Shown in pieces: positions 9,074 to 18,604 of a stretch of DNA of 64,000 bases. The position numbers and the translations under genes were made by a program. Within the stretch, counting starts at the first letter, position 1. Each line of letters opens with the position of its first letter. Below the pieces are notes generated by a model, which had not been told where the DNA came from, did not search any database, and saw only the letters and a list, made by a program, of their open reading frames with translations. The stretch comes from Olivibacter sitiensis DSM 17696. Lineage in GTDB: Bacteria > Bacteroidota > Bacteroidia > Sphingobacteriales > Sphingobacteriaceae. The stretch covers positions 62,001 to 126,000 of the forward strand of contig NZ_ATZA01000010.1 of NCBI RefSeq assembly GCF_000427965.1. Direction: 5' to 3'.

Positions 9074-11547
9074 CTATTTACCTACGCGGCTTTTTTCGCT
9101 ATTATCTATGTCGCGCTGGCTGTTTTTTAGCTTTTGATTCCCGAATCTGTAGGTGAACGATAGACGTAGCACCCTGCTTTCCTCCCGATGCAGGTTCCAA
9201 AAGTTGAGGTTGGCATAGTTTGTGGAAGCCGTATAAGGCATTTTGTAAAATATGTCGGTCAGTACCAGTTTGATGTTTGCCCGCTTGTCCCATAGCGATT
9301 TATTGACTCCAAGATCCAGCCCCCAATTGGAACCAATCTTATAGATACTCCAGCGCAAGGGCGATTGGTACTTGAAATTGGCTTCCAACCTCAGAGTTTC
9401 ATTAATGTTGAAGGTTTGGCTGCTATTCAGCTGGATGCCTAGCTGCTCAAAATCGATGGGGGCCTCGGGAATATCCGCTTTATATGCCATGTATAATCCA
9501 TTGATATTGGTGTTGCTGTTCCACCAATTGCCTATCTCCACGGGGATATTCAGGTTGACAAAATAGATCAACTCCTTTGCGATATTCTCATAGGTCACCC
9601 TTGTTACGCTGGTCTGGTCATCAAGGTACATCATTTCTCCCACCATATCCCTTGTCTTTTGAAAGCCCGCACTTAGGTTGTATCTTTTCTTTAAGGAATA
9701 GTTCAGCTCATAGGAGTCGGTAAATGAAGGATTGAGGAAAGGATTGCCCTGAATATACGTATAAGGTTCTATGTAATAGATAAAAGGGTTGAGATTGCCA
9801 TAGTTAGGCCGGTTTACCCTTCGGCTATAGGATAGGCCGATGCTCTGCTGCTCCGATAATTGCTGATTGACGGAAATGTTGGGAAATAGGTTGAGGTAAT
9901 CGCGCTTGTTGCGTTGCTGGGAAGTGACGGAGTGTCCGTCCGAAAAAGTATGTTCCATCCGCAGTCCAGCTTGAATATCCGTTTTATTGAACTTTTGGCT
10001 ATAAATAGCATAGGCAGCGCTCACCCTTTCCGTATATACAAACCTGTTGGAACGTTCGGCATCCTGTTCCCAGCTTGCGCCACTATGAATGAAGAAGCCC
10101 ATGTCGTTATCACTCTTCACGTTGCTGTATTTGCCGCCAAATTCCAGTTTTCCCTTTTTGCCCAAAGGGTGTACATAGTCTATCTTGGCCGTTTGGATGT
10201 CTATGGTAGAAGGCATTGTGTTTTGTATCCATTCGGGATCGCGGAGTGCGGTACCGTCTGGCAGGAAATAGTCGTTCAGATAATAATTGTTGGTATTGTC
10301 CTCAAAGCGGGCCATATCCACTTCCGTTGTCAGTTTTCTGCCATTGGTGTCCACGTTGAAGGTATTGTTGACGTTGACGGAAATGTTCTTGAACCTGTTA
10401 AGCCCGTCAGTTTGGGTCGTCAGGGTAGAGTCTATCACATGGTTTACGTCCATGATTTTGCTGTTACTCATGGAATTGTCTGCCGTTCTCGAGAAGTATC
10501 CCGAACCGAGTATGCTTAGCGTGTTTCGTTCACTGGTTTGATAGTCTATGCCTAGCCTGGCATTGTGCGCCTTGCGTGTATTTTGGAAAGTGGCCAGCTG
10601 GTCAAAAATCTTCAGTGCATCGCCCTGCCCAGCCGTACGGTAAAGATCCATGTATTTACGATACCCGTTGTCCGTATAACTATAGGAGGTATATACGTTT
10701 GTTTTTCCCTGTTTGTAGCTTAGATCAAAAGAATTGTTGGACTTGTGCGTGCGGCCGTAGCCACCGCTCAAGTTGACGGAGCCGTTGATTCCTTCGAGCT
10801 TGTTTTTCTTCAGGCGGATGTTGATAATGCCCGCCGTACCGGCAGCATCGTATTTTGCCGATGGATTGGTATTGAGTTCGATGGATTGTATGTTGCTGCC
10901 ATCCATGCTCTTGAGCATATTGGCGAGTTGTTCTGCCGAGAGGAAGGTTTGCTTGCCGTCTATCATGACGGTTACCCCCTGGCGGCCCATAAGGCTGATG
11001 TTGCCATCCTTGTCCACGCTCACTCCTGGCGAACGGGTGATGATATCCATAGCGGTATTGCCCGCGGCGAGCGTGGAGTTTTCCACATTGACCACGAGGG
11101 CGCCGTCTCTGCGCTCTACAGTAGGTGTTCTGGCGGTGACGGTTACTTCTGCCAGCGATTGTGCTTCTGGCTCTAGCATGATTTCCGTGAGTTCTATTTG
11201 CTTTTGCTGACCATTCACTTCCAGGGGAAGATAGGTCTTTTTATAGCCTATCATGCTGGCCATGAGGATGTACTTTCCTTTTTTTACTGCCGGATCACGA
11301 AATTACCCTGCTCATCGGCATAGCTGGAACGTATGTGGGAAGAATCGGCAGCGTGGAGTAGGCTTAGGGTAGCGAAGTCAATGGGGCTGTGCTTTTCGTC
11401 CTTTATGCTTCCTTTTACATCTACCGAACTTTCTTGCGCAAAGAGAACATTGCTCGACAGTAGTACGTATAACAGCAATGCCACTTGCCCAAGTTTGGTA
11501 AAATGCCTTGCCAAGATGTATTTGGAGTTTATGTATGTCGTGTTCAT
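9074..11547 (-). pseudogene. second TonB-dependent receptor (OMP_b-brl_3), split by a one-base frameshift
   Basis: Tandem paralogue of the receptor at 6445-8916. Two open pieces together make one protein: an 87-aa N-terminal piece (11547-11284, MNTTYINSK..., signal peptide, start of the regulatory domain, ending ...YADEQGNFVIRQ-stop) and a 729-codon piece (11263-9074) beginning inside the same domain at MASMIGYKKTYLPLEV and carrying plug and barrel. At 11284 the minus strand reads CGGCAGTAAAAAAAGGAAAG where the paralogue encodes SQIKKGKY; adding one base after CAG (giving ATA or GTA) restores QIKKGKY or QVKKGKY and a protein of 824 residues against 823 in the intact copy. A true mutation, a sequencing error next to the A7 run, or rare -1 slippage at the stop could explain it. 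The pieces could be annotated as 11284-11547 and 9074-11263. Confidence 0.82.
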
Positions 11548-11787
11548 AATACTGTATTTATGACTCAAAGGTCTTTCATCTTTTCGCCTTTTGAAATGAC
11601 AAATAGGCAAGGACTAACCGCGTGTCGGTAAACGGCACCTTTTTTTAGGTGAAATTTCCTTACACGCATTTTTCTTGGTCATTTATGTGCCTTTCTCTTT
11701 TTTGAAAAGGACATAGCCATTCCCTTAAGGCCTGTTTTGGCCTTTTCGGGAGTGTTTATAAATCTGGAAAGGGATTGGAAATAGAAA
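11548..11787. other. intergenic region upstream of the broken receptor gene
   Basis: No gene is evident. The part next to the receptor start resembles the region upstream of the first receptor: TATGACTCAAA and GAAATGACAAATAGGCAAGG (11593-11612) parallel TATGATTCAAA and AAAATGACAATTAGGCGAGG (8963-8982), then a TCGGTAAAC box in both. This is probably a duplicated promoter/operator region. A small hairpin AAGGCC/GGCCTT lies at 11727-11744. Confidence 0.55.
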
Positions 11788-11815
11788 GCCAAATGCCTTT
11801 TTATTGGCATTTGGC
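11788..11815 (-). terminator. putative terminator after the PspC-domain gene
   Basis: A perfect 10-bp inverted repeat, GCCAAATGCC / GGCATTTGGC, with an 8-nt loop, 71 bp after the stop of the PspC-domain gene. On the minus strand it is followed by TTTCTATTTCC, a weak U-tract. Confidence 0.5.
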
Positions 11816-11886
11816 AATACGCCATCTCCTTTCGATACTATGGAGTAGACGTGTTTTTGTCTATAGAGGTTGCAAGGTAGAGGAAA

Positions 11887-13569
11887 TTAATTTTCTAGCT
11901 GTACTTCAAGTTTAATGGAGTCCACATTTAGTTTGATGGAATCTAGGCCTTCAAATTCTTCCTTTGTCACCTGCTCTTTTGAGCACCTTAATCCGCTGTC
12001 GGTCATCACCCATTCCGTATATCCGGCATAGTCATCACCGTATCTATCTCGGCATTGGTTGGTGGGCAGGTCCCAAATGTTGCGTTCGCAATCGCGAGAT
12101 AGCAATAGTTTGCTGCCCACGGGAAAGCGCAGAGTAACTCTTCCTATCTGCTCGCGGAGAATCTCCTCTTTGGGAATCTGGATATATTTGTCGATAAAGA
12201 TTTTGTCCCCTTCTTGCTTGACAAGGTGTTTTATATTAGAGGCTCTTTCTGCTGCGACTTTTGCCGTTTTGCCCTTTGCCGAGAACTCTTGGGTCACGGT
12301 CGGATTTTGCCCCTCGACGGCCTTGTCGATATAAATATAGGCTCTGGGCCTATAGCCCCAGTTGTTTCTCAACTTTATCCTTTTTGTTTTTATTCGTTTT
12401 AGCTCTGATGATATTTCGCTATCTATCCAATTTTCCTTGGTGTCCAGTGAAGTGGAGTCTTCGCCGTAGAACGGTACGAATCCTTCTACATCACCCATTT
12501 CCAGCACATAGGTTGGGCTGAGCTGCAATGGGATTTCCTCTTCTATCTGAGCCTCTTCCTTAAAGTCCTGCACGGTATTGATTACCATGCCTATCACTAC
12601 ACCCGTGGAGATAAGCCATACAATGAGCAAGGTATAACTAAGGTAACTGCTGATGGGCGCTTTGTTGAACACCACGCGAATAGTGAGAAAAGTGAGTGCC
12701 AGAAAAGGGATGGCAATCATGAAAAATGCTGCGAATGCTGTGGTGGCGAACCATTTTGGTTCGACAAATTTGAGAGGAAAGTCGCCGTCAACCGGCCCTC
12801 CAGAGATGAGCAGTACAACTAGGCCTACTATAAGGGAGGCTACGGTAAGGCCAAACGAAATCAAGAGGAATACACCTAATATTTTAAGAAGCACCATCCC
12901 TACCTTTGTTATGCTATCGCCCAGGTTGTCCATATTGTTGCTTTTGGGGTATGGTGTATAGTTGAAACCGCTCTCACGTTCTTCTTCAAAACTACGTTTG
13001 AAGTTGTGCAGGTTTGCTTCTTCCCCGCGCATGGCCATGCGGTCCGCACGTGTCCTCGCCTCTGGAATAATTATCCATAGGATGAGGTATAGCAAAAATC
13101 CTGTACCGCCAACGAAGAAGATGAGCAAGAATATAAGTCGTACCCAACGCGACTCCATATCGAAATAGTGCCCCAATCCGGAACATACACCTCCAAATAC
13201 CTTATCGTCGGGATCACGCATCAATTTCTTGGATCCAGTGCTGGCAAAAGGAGTGTTCGGTTGGCCGCTTTCATTGAAGTACGTAGATTGTTCATTGTCA
13301 CTCCCCAGGTCAAAGTCCTCTACCTTGCCCATCTGGGCACATACTTCTTGCACGTCCGTAAGGGTAATCACTTCTTTCTTGCCACTTTGTATCCGTTCAT
13401 TGAACATTTCTGCAATACGGTTTTCTATATCGGCAATTATTTCATTGCTTCCTTCCGTAAAAGCGAAGTGCTTTTTGATGTCGATCATGTAGGATCGAAG
13501 TATCTCGTAGGCGTCTTCTTCTATGTGAAAGACGAGTCCGTTTATATTGATGATAATGGTCTTGTTCAT
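11887..13569 (-). CDS. PspC domain-containing membrane protein
   Basis: 560 residues. The N-terminal 1-90 (MNKTIIININGLVFHIEEDA...) is the soluble segment found in front of PspC in Bacteroidota. The PspC domain is at about 115-170 (KKLMRDPDDKVFGGVCSGLG, then a long helix ending ILWIIIPEAR). Further hydrophobic segments lie at about 222-255, 273-298 and 310-335, followed by a roughly 200-residue, probably extracytoplasmic C-terminal domain. PspC proteins act in envelope-stress sensing in other bacteria; a role here is inferred from the domain only. It is 26 bp downstream of padR on the same strand, the usual padR-pspC pairing, and is likely controlled by that regulator. Confidence 0.88.
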   Translation of the reverse strand: MNKTIIININGLVFHIEEDAYEILRSYMIDIKKHFAFTEGSNEIIADIENRIAEMFNERIQSGKKEVITLTDVQEVCAQMGKVEDFDLGSDNEQSTYFNESGQPNTPFASTGSKKLMRDPDDKVFGGVCSGLGHYFDMESRWVRLIFLLIFFVGGTGFLLYLILWIIIPEARTRADRMAMRGEEANLHNFKRSFEEERESGFNYTPYPKSNNMDNLGDSITKVGMVLLKILGVFLLISFGLTVASLIVGLVVLLISGGPVDGDFPLKFVEPKWFATTAFAAFFMIAIPFLALTFLTIRVVFNKAPISSYLSYTLLIVWLISTGVVIGMVINTVQDFKEEAQIEEEIPLQLSPTYVLEMGDVEGFVPFYGEDSTSLDTKENWIDSEISSELKRIKTKRIKLRNNWGYRPRAYIYIDKAVEGQNPTVTQEFSAKGKTAKVAAERASNIKHLVKQEGDKIFIDKYIQIPKEEILREQIGRVTLRFPVGSKLLLSRDCERNIWDLPTNQCRDRYGDDYAGYTEWVMTDSGLRCSKEQVTKEEFEGLDSIKLNVDSIKLEVQLEN

Positions 13570-13595
13570 AGCTATGGATTGTTTTTATTCGGTAT

Positions 13596-13931
13596 CTAAA
13601 TTTTTGTCGATTCTGTGGAGGTTTCTACGGCATATGTGAGCTCTTCCCATGTTTTGTTGAGCGCCCGGAGTACTTCAAGCCCAGATTCCGTTATTTGGTA
13701 GTATTTCCTTGGCGGGCCCGAGGTAGACTCCTTCCAATTGTAGCTCAAAAGGCCGTTGTTCTTTAAACGTGTCAATAAAGGATATAAGGTGCCTTCCACT
13801 ACCAGCAATTTTGCCTTCTTTAGCTCGCCAATGATGTCTGAGGCGTAGATTTCACCTCTCGAAATGATGGCCAAGATACAAAATTCCAATATCCCCTTTC
13901 TCATTTGGGTCTGTGTATTTTCTACTATCAT
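13596..13931 (-). CDS. PadR family transcriptional regulator
   Basis: A 111-residue winged-helix protein. PadR features: QMRKGILEFCILAIISRGEI (helix 1), YASDIIGELKKAKLLVVEGTLYPLL (recognition region), the wing GPPRKYYQITESG, then the short C-terminal dimer helix of PadR subfamily 2. The frame is open further upstream, but ATG at 13931 is chosen because the protein then starts at the conserved region and because a -7 promoter box (13943-13936) ends only 4 nt before it, which would give a leaderless transcript. It forms an operon with the PspC-domain gene and probably represses it and itself. Confidence 0.9.
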   Translation of the reverse strand: MIVENTQTQMRKGILEFCILAIISRGEIYASDIIGELKKAKLLVVEGTLYPLLTRLKNNGLLSYNWKESTSGPPRKYYQITESGLEVLRALNKTWEELTYAVETSTESTKI

Positions 13932-13935
13932 AATG

Positions 13936-13967
13936 CAAAGATATATGTTTAGTTTAGTATTATGCAA
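13936..13967 (-). promoter_or_regulatory. padR-pspC promoter (leaderless type)
   Basis: Minus strand: TTG at 13967-13965, a 21-nt spacer, then TATCTTTG at 13943-13936, matching the Bacteroidota -33/-7 pattern. The next four bases are CATT and then the padR ATG, so transcription would start at or within a base or two of the start codon. The rest of the 13932-14232 gap is AT-rich, with no gene seen. Confidence 0.65.
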
Positions 13968-14232
13968 TACATAGTAGTATATATTTTTAATATTAGTTAG
14001 TAATATTCTGTTAGACAGTTGTTTAAAATTAATTTTTGTTTTCGGCAGGTACAGATGGTGCGCTTGCTTACGCATAGGAATCTATTTGAAGCTCACGGCT
14101 AATGGGGGTGATTTTAATTTTTTACTTTTTGTTTTTGACTTTTCAAATACTTGTCAATTTTACAATTAGTGTCAAAGTATAGGAAAATAGAGTTTAATAA
14201 TTATATTTACCTCCGCTATCATCAGTACATGA

Positions 14233-15291
14233 ATGAAAGAGCCTAACTTATCAGATTTTAAACAGAGATTCGGGGAAAAATCATCCGCATTGATTATACT
14301 GAAAAACAGTAGGGGCGTAGTGCTTTCGCTATGCAATTACGGTGCGCGTATCGTAAGCCTATCAGTGCCAGATAAGGACGGTAAATCCACCGACGTCGTT
14401 TTGGGTTTCAATCATATTCAGGATTATTTGCAGGCGAGCGAGCGCTATTTTGGTGTTACGGTGGGGCGCTATGCCAACCGGATAGCCAAAGGTTCTTTTC
14501 GTTTAGGTGAAAGGGAATACCGATTGGACAAAAACAACGGGGACAATTGTTTGCATGGAGGCAGGGAAGCTTTTCAGGACAAAATCTGGGACAGACAGGT
14601 AAATAACCCCAACAGAGTAGCTTTTTATTACGTGTCGTCAGATATGGAAGGAGGCTTTCCCGGTACACTACGTGTATGCGTGGAGTTTGAGCTGACGGAC
14701 AGCAATGAAATTATTATAACCTATCAGGCTAGGAGCAATAAAGACACGGTCATTAACCTGACAAACCATGCCTATTTTAATCTAAATGGTGAAGGAAATG
14801 GTCTTGTGGATGAACATATCGCTTACTTAGCCGCGTCAAGGTACCTTCCAGTCGATGAGCATCAGATACCCACAGGGGATATATTAAATGTAGCTGGTTC
14901 GGCATTTGATTTCTTGAAAGAAAAAGCGCTGGGAAAAGACTGGTCCTCCGAGGAGCAAGTAAATCGGGTGGGTGGGTATGACCATTGTTTCGTGTTGGAC
15001 GAACGGGTGAACTCTGCTGAGCAAGTGGCAGCGCGTGTGACCTCACCCGATAGCGGAATATGCCTGGAAGTGCTTACTACGGAACCTGGAATACAATTGT
15101 ATACGGGCAATTCGCTGGATGGCAAAGATGTAGGCAAATCTGGAAAGGCATATGTGAAACACAGCGCTTTTTGCCTGGAAACCCAGCATTTTCCCGATAG
15201 TCCTCACCACGCCCAATTTCCTTCTACCTTCTTGCCTGCGGGAAAAGAGTTTGTTTCAAAGACAATATATAGATTTAGTGTGATCAAATAA
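14233..15291 (+). CDS. galM: aldose 1-epimerase (galactose mutarotase)
   Basis: Interconverts alpha and beta anomers of galactose and other aldoses. The 352-residue chain has family landmarks: YGARIVSLSVPDKDG near the N-terminus, VGRYANRIAKGSF, LHGG with His108, TNHAYFNL with His179, GGYDHCF with Asp250, and CLETQHFPDSP with the likely general base Glu316. There is no signal peptide, so it is cytoplasmic, unlike many secreted Bacteroidota mutarotases. It is 17 bp upstream of a sodium/sugar symporter gene, so the pair probably takes up a hexose and equilibrates its anomers. ATG at 14229 is out of frame; ATG at 14233 is used. Confidence 0.93.
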   Translation: MKEPNLSDFKQRFGEKSSALIILKNSRGVVLSLCNYGARIVSLSVPDKDGKSTDVVLGFNHIQDYLQASERYFGVTVGRYANRIAKGSFRLGEREYRLDKNNGDNCLHGGREAFQDKIWDRQVNNPNRVAFYYVSSDMEGGFPGTLRVCVEFELTDSNEIIITYQARSNKDTVINLTNHAYFNLNGEGNGLVDEHIAYLAASRYLPVDEHQIPTGDILNVAGSAFDFLKEKALGKDWSSEEQVNRVGGYDHCFVLDERVNSAEQVAARVTSPDSGICLEVLTTEPGIQLYTGNSLDGKDVGKSGKAYVKHSAFCLETQHFPDSPHHAQFPSTFLPAGKEFVSKTIYRFSVIK

Positions 15292-15308
15292 CCAAACTTA
15301 CGCAAAGT

Positions 15309-16979
15309 ATGAAAACCTTACATAGTACCGATTATGTTGTTTTTTTGTTTTACTTCCTGATAGTGGCTTTCTATGGCTACTGGGTCTATCAGCGTAAGAA
15401 AAGCATTACTCCCGATTCCAAGGATTATTTTCTGGCAGAAGGCTCACTCACCTGGTGGGCTATTGGTGCTTCGCTCATTGCTTCCAATATCTCGGCGGAG
15501 CAGTTTATAGGCATGAGCGGTTCGGGCTTTAAGATGGGACTGGCCATTGCGGCCTATGAGTGGTTAGCGGCTATTACGCTCATTATCGTCGCGGTATTTT
15601 TCATACCGGTATATCTTAAGAATAAGATCTACACCATGCCACAGTTTCTCAACCAACGTTATAACGGTACTGTGAGCATCGTGATGGCGGTGTTTTGGCT
15701 CCTGCTCTATGTGGTAGTCAACCTCACTTCGATCCTTTATTTGGGTGCCTTGGCCGTTTCTACCATTTCGGGGCTCAATTTTAACGTTTGTATTGCCGGC
15801 TTGGCCATCTTTGCCATCGTCATTACCTTGGGGGGGATGAAGGTAATAGGCTTTACGGATGTGATACAGGTCTTCTTCCTCATCTTGGGAGGCTTAGCCA
15901 CCACCTATATTGCGCTCAATTTAGTCTCTGATCACTTTGGAACCACTGGTGCCCTGAAAGGACTTGGATTGATGTATGATAAGGCTCCCGACCATTTCGA
16001 GATGATCTTTGGGAAGGACAACGAGAATTACCTTGACCTTCCCGGGCTTTCGGTGCTTGTTGGGGGTCTATGGATCGTCAACCTCAACTATTGGGGCTGT
16101 AACCAGTACATTACGCAAAGGGCATTGGGTGCCGACCTGAAGACAGCGCGCAACGGTCTTCTTTTTGCGGCAGGGCTCAAGATGTTAATGCCACTTATCG
16201 TCGTACTGCCTGGTATTGCGGCGTTCATCTTATACAGGGAAGGGTATTTTCAACAGGAAATGCTGCAAGATGGAAGCGTCAACCCCGATCATGCGTACCC
16301 CGTACTGCTCAATCTGCTTCCTACTGGACTGAAAGGACTTTCCTTTGCGGCGCTTACCGCGGCGGTAGTAGCATCTCTTGCGGGCAAGGCCAATAGTATT
16401 GCTACGATTTTCACCTTAGACGTCTACCAAAAGATATTCAATCAAGGGGCTTCCGAGCGGAAATTAGTTAACGTGGGCAAACTGACGATCATTGTTGCGA
16501 TGTTGTTGGCAATATTGATATCACCTTATATGGGTATAGACAAAAAAGGGGGATTCCAATACATTCAGGAATATACTGGATTTGTGTCGCCCGGGGTCTT
16601 TGCCATGTTTATCATGGGCTTCTTCTGGAAGAAGACCACTTCTTCCGCGGCTCTGTTTGCCACCATTGCAGGCTTTGCGCTTTCCGTATTTTTCAAGGTG
16701 CTGCCCAATTATGCCGATTTATCCTTCCTTTATCCCATCGGTTTTGCAGTGCCCAATGCGGAGGGTATTTATGAAATTGCTTTTATAGATAGGATGGCCA
16801 TCGTGTTTGCAATATGTATCATCTCCATGATCGTTATTAGTGTTTGGGAAAATAAACGGGGCGTAGTACCCAAGGGACTTATCGTGGACACGAGCATGTT
16901 TAAGGTACATACCGGGTTTGCCGTGGGAGCCCTGTTGGTCATTGGAGTGGTAGCGGCATTATATACTTTGTTTTGGTAA
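15309..16979 (+). CDS. sodium/sugar symporter (SSS family, SGLT-like)
   Basis: A 556-residue integral inner-membrane protein with about 14 hydrophobic helices. Sequence marks of vSGLT-type symporters: WWAIGASLIASNISAEQFIG near helix 2, NRY/QRYNGT after helix 3, GLWIVNLNYWGCNQYITQR around helix 7-8, and FAALTAAVVASLAGKANSIA in helix 9, close to the Na+ site. It probably imports galactose or glucose with Na+, consistent with the galM gene 17 bp upstream. Its stop TAA overlaps the ATG of the DUF2461 gene (TAATG), so the three genes likely form one operon. Confidence 0.92.
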   Translation: MKTLHSTDYVVFLFYFLIVAFYGYWVYQRKKSITPDSKDYFLAEGSLTWWAIGASLIASNISAEQFIGMSGSGFKMGLAIAAYEWLAAITLIIVAVFFIPVYLKNKIYTMPQFLNQRYNGTVSIVMAVFWLLLYVVVNLTSILYLGALAVSTISGLNFNVCIAGLAIFAIVITLGGMKVIGFTDVIQVFFLILGGLATTYIALNLVSDHFGTTGALKGLGLMYDKAPDHFEMIFGKDNENYLDLPGLSVLVGGLWIVNLNYWGCNQYITQRALGADLKTARNGLLFAAGLKMLMPLIVVLPGIAAFILYREGYFQQEMLQDGSVNPDHAYPVLLNLLPTGLKGLSFAALTAAVVASLAGKANSIATIFTLDVYQKIFNQGASERKLVNVGKLTIIVAMLLAILISPYMGIDKKGGFQYIQEYTGFVSPGVFAMFIMGFFWKKTTSSAALFATIAGFALSVFFKVLPNYADLSFLYPIGFAVPNAEGIYEIAFIDRMAIVFAICIISMIVISVWENKRGVVPKGLIVDTSMFKVHTGFAVGALLVIGVVAALYTLFW

Positions 16980-17650
16980 TGGCAATAGCAAAAGAAACAC
17001 TAGCATTTTTAAGAGATCTTCGTGAGAACAATAATCGGGAATGGTTTGAAGCAAACCGTTCCCGCTATGAACTGGCTTGGCAGAACATGAAGGATTTTGT
17101 GGGCGAGCTCATTATCGCCCTTTCCAAGGTAGATCCCTATATCCATGCCGATATACCCGTTTCGAAGTGCGTGTTTCGCATCTACCGCGATACGCGGTTC
17201 AGTAAGGACAAAACGCCCTATAAAGAATGGTTGGGGGCGGGCATCTCCACGGCAGGGAGAAAGCTGGCTGGGCCTGAATACTACCTGCACATCTCGCCCG
17301 GGCAAAGTTTCATTGCGGGAGGATACTGGCGACCCGAAAAAGAGCATCTAGCGGCCATCAGGCAGGAAATAGACTATAACGAACAGGAATTTCGAGACAT
17401 CGTAGAGGAAACAACCTTTCTAAAGGAGCTAAAAATGGATACGGAGGATACACTTAAGAAAGCGCCGGCGGGCTACCAACCAGACCATCCTGCCATTGAT
17501 CTATTGCGGTTGAAAAGCTTTACGGCATCCAGCCCATTGAGCGATGCCGATATAAGCAGCAAGGAGGCAATAGAGCGGATCGTAGGAAAAGGCGCTGCCA
17601 TGCTAGATTTCAAGATGTTCCTGCACCGCGCCATAGGGCAAGAAGCTTAG
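16979..17650 (+). CDS. DUF2461 domain-containing protein
   Basis: A 223-residue protein of the DUF2461/TIGR02453 family: FLRDLRENNNREWFEANRSR at the N-terminus, FRIYRDTRFSKDKTPYKEW at about 68-86, and GGYWRPEKEHLAAIRQEI. The family is common in Bacteroidota and Proteobacteria; its biochemical function is unknown. ATG at 16979 overlaps the symporter stop (TAATG); a TTG two codons earlier is less likely. Nothing suggests a link to sugar uptake beyond co-transcription. Its last four bases overlap the end of the convergent FMN reductase gene. Confidence 0.9.
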   Translation: MAIAKETLAFLRDLRENNNREWFEANRSRYELAWQNMKDFVGELIIALSKVDPYIHADIPVSKCVFRIYRDTRFSKDKTPYKEWLGAGISTAGRKLAGPEYYLHISPGQSFIAGGYWRPEKEHLAAIRQEIDYNEQEFRDIVEETTFLKELKMDTEDTLKKAPAGYQPDHPAIDLLRLKSFTASSPLSDADISSKEAIERIVGKGAAMLDFKMFLHRAIGQEA

Positions 17651-18207
17651 CTTCTTAGCGCCTTTAGTGCTTCATGTAGCTTCGCCAGCTCGGCAAACAT
17701 CACTCCCGCGGCCCTTTCGTTGGCTTCGGTAGCGGCAAAGCCACCATCCTCATTTAGTTGCTTGACAAAGTTGGGGAGTATCAGCCCGTCAAAGGCAAAC
17801 ATACGGAGCATCTGTACCACCTGTTTGAGTTGTTGTGCGGAACGTGTGCCACCCGCGATACCTCCATAGCTTACAAAGGCCACAGGTTTGTAGGCCCATT
17901 CTTTCACGAGGTAGTCGATGGCATTTTTGAGCGGTGCAGGCATGCCATAATTGTATTCAGGAGTGACGAAGATAAAGGCATCGGTCCCGTTTATTTTTTC
18001 GCTCCAGTCCTTGGTATGTTGCTGGGTATAGCGCTGTAAGCTGGGATGTTCCGGTTCGTCCATAAAGGGAAGGTTCACCAGGGCGAGGTCTATGAGTTCC
18101 GTTTCAAAAGTATTGTGTTTTTTTGCCAGGTCAAACACCCAATTGGCTATGGCAGGGCCTTTGCGGCCGGGTCTTGTGCTTGCTATGATTATTTTTAGCT
18201 GAATCAT
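17647..18207 (-). CDS. NADPH-dependent FMN reductase family protein
   Basis: 186 residues with a flavodoxin-like fold. ASTRPGRKGPAIANWV near the N-terminus is the FMN phosphate loop; FVTPEYNYGMPAPLKNAIDY at about 81-100 is the isoalloxazine-binding segment. Family members reduce FMN, quinones, azo dyes or chromate with NAD(P)H in the cytoplasm; the physiological substrate cannot be told. It is monocistronic and convergent, with a 4-bp overlap, to the DUF2461 gene. Length and motifs are complete. Confidence 0.92.
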   Translation of the reverse strand: MIQLKIIIASTRPGRKGPAIANWVFDLAKKHNTFETELIDLALVNLPFMDEPEHPSLQRYTQQHTKDWSEKINGTDAFIFVTPEYNYGMPAPLKNAIDYLVKEWAYKPVAFVSYGGIAGGTRSAQQLKQVVQMLRMFAFDGLILPNFVKQLNEDGGFAATEANERAAGVMFAELAKLHEALKALRS

Positions 18208-18317
18208 GATGCTTTTTTAAATGGACAACAAAGGAGGCAGGCGCATTGTTCTCACAAATTATGCGAATCCCGCGGAGACGCCAAACCGCAAAGAGAGCGT
18301 CGTGGAGGGCAGTGCTA

Positions 18318-18527
18318 TTACTTAATCAGGGGTTTCAGCAAGTATTCCAGACCATTGAGCTTAATCTCGTACATGGTGGACAGCAGCATTCCCAGCTTTC
18401 CTTTTGGAAAACCTTGCTGATGAAACCATACCAGATAGCTTTCCGGCAGCCTGTAGATAGGCCAGTCCTTGTACTTGCCAAAGGGCATTTTGTAAGTGAT
18501 GAGGTCGGTAAGTATCTCTGGGTTCAT
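18318..18527 (-). CDS. DUF3820 family protein
   Basis: A 69-residue protein; MPFGKYKDWPIYRLPESYLV (14-33) and the following WF..QGFPKGKLG are the DUF3820 signature. The family is found as short stand-alone proteins and fused to nucleases; its function is not established. It sits between mfd and the FMN reductase on the same strand as mfd, 77 bp after the mfd stop. Confidence 0.85.
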   Translation of the reverse strand: MNPEILTDLITYKMPFGKYKDWPIYRLPESYLVWFHQQGFPKGKLGMLLSTMYEIKLNGLEYLLKPLIK

Positions 18528-18604
18528 TTTTGGGTTGTACGTTTTAAGTGCTAAGTAGTAAATTAAATTGCTCGGTGGCCACCTACAAATTTAAAACTTA
18601 TAAC

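Noticed and set aside
11278-11290. Programmed -1 frameshifting in the second receptor
   Set aside because: The A-run lies after the stop codon rather than before it; no classical slippery heptamer or downstream pseudoknot is evident, so mutation or sequencing error is simpler.
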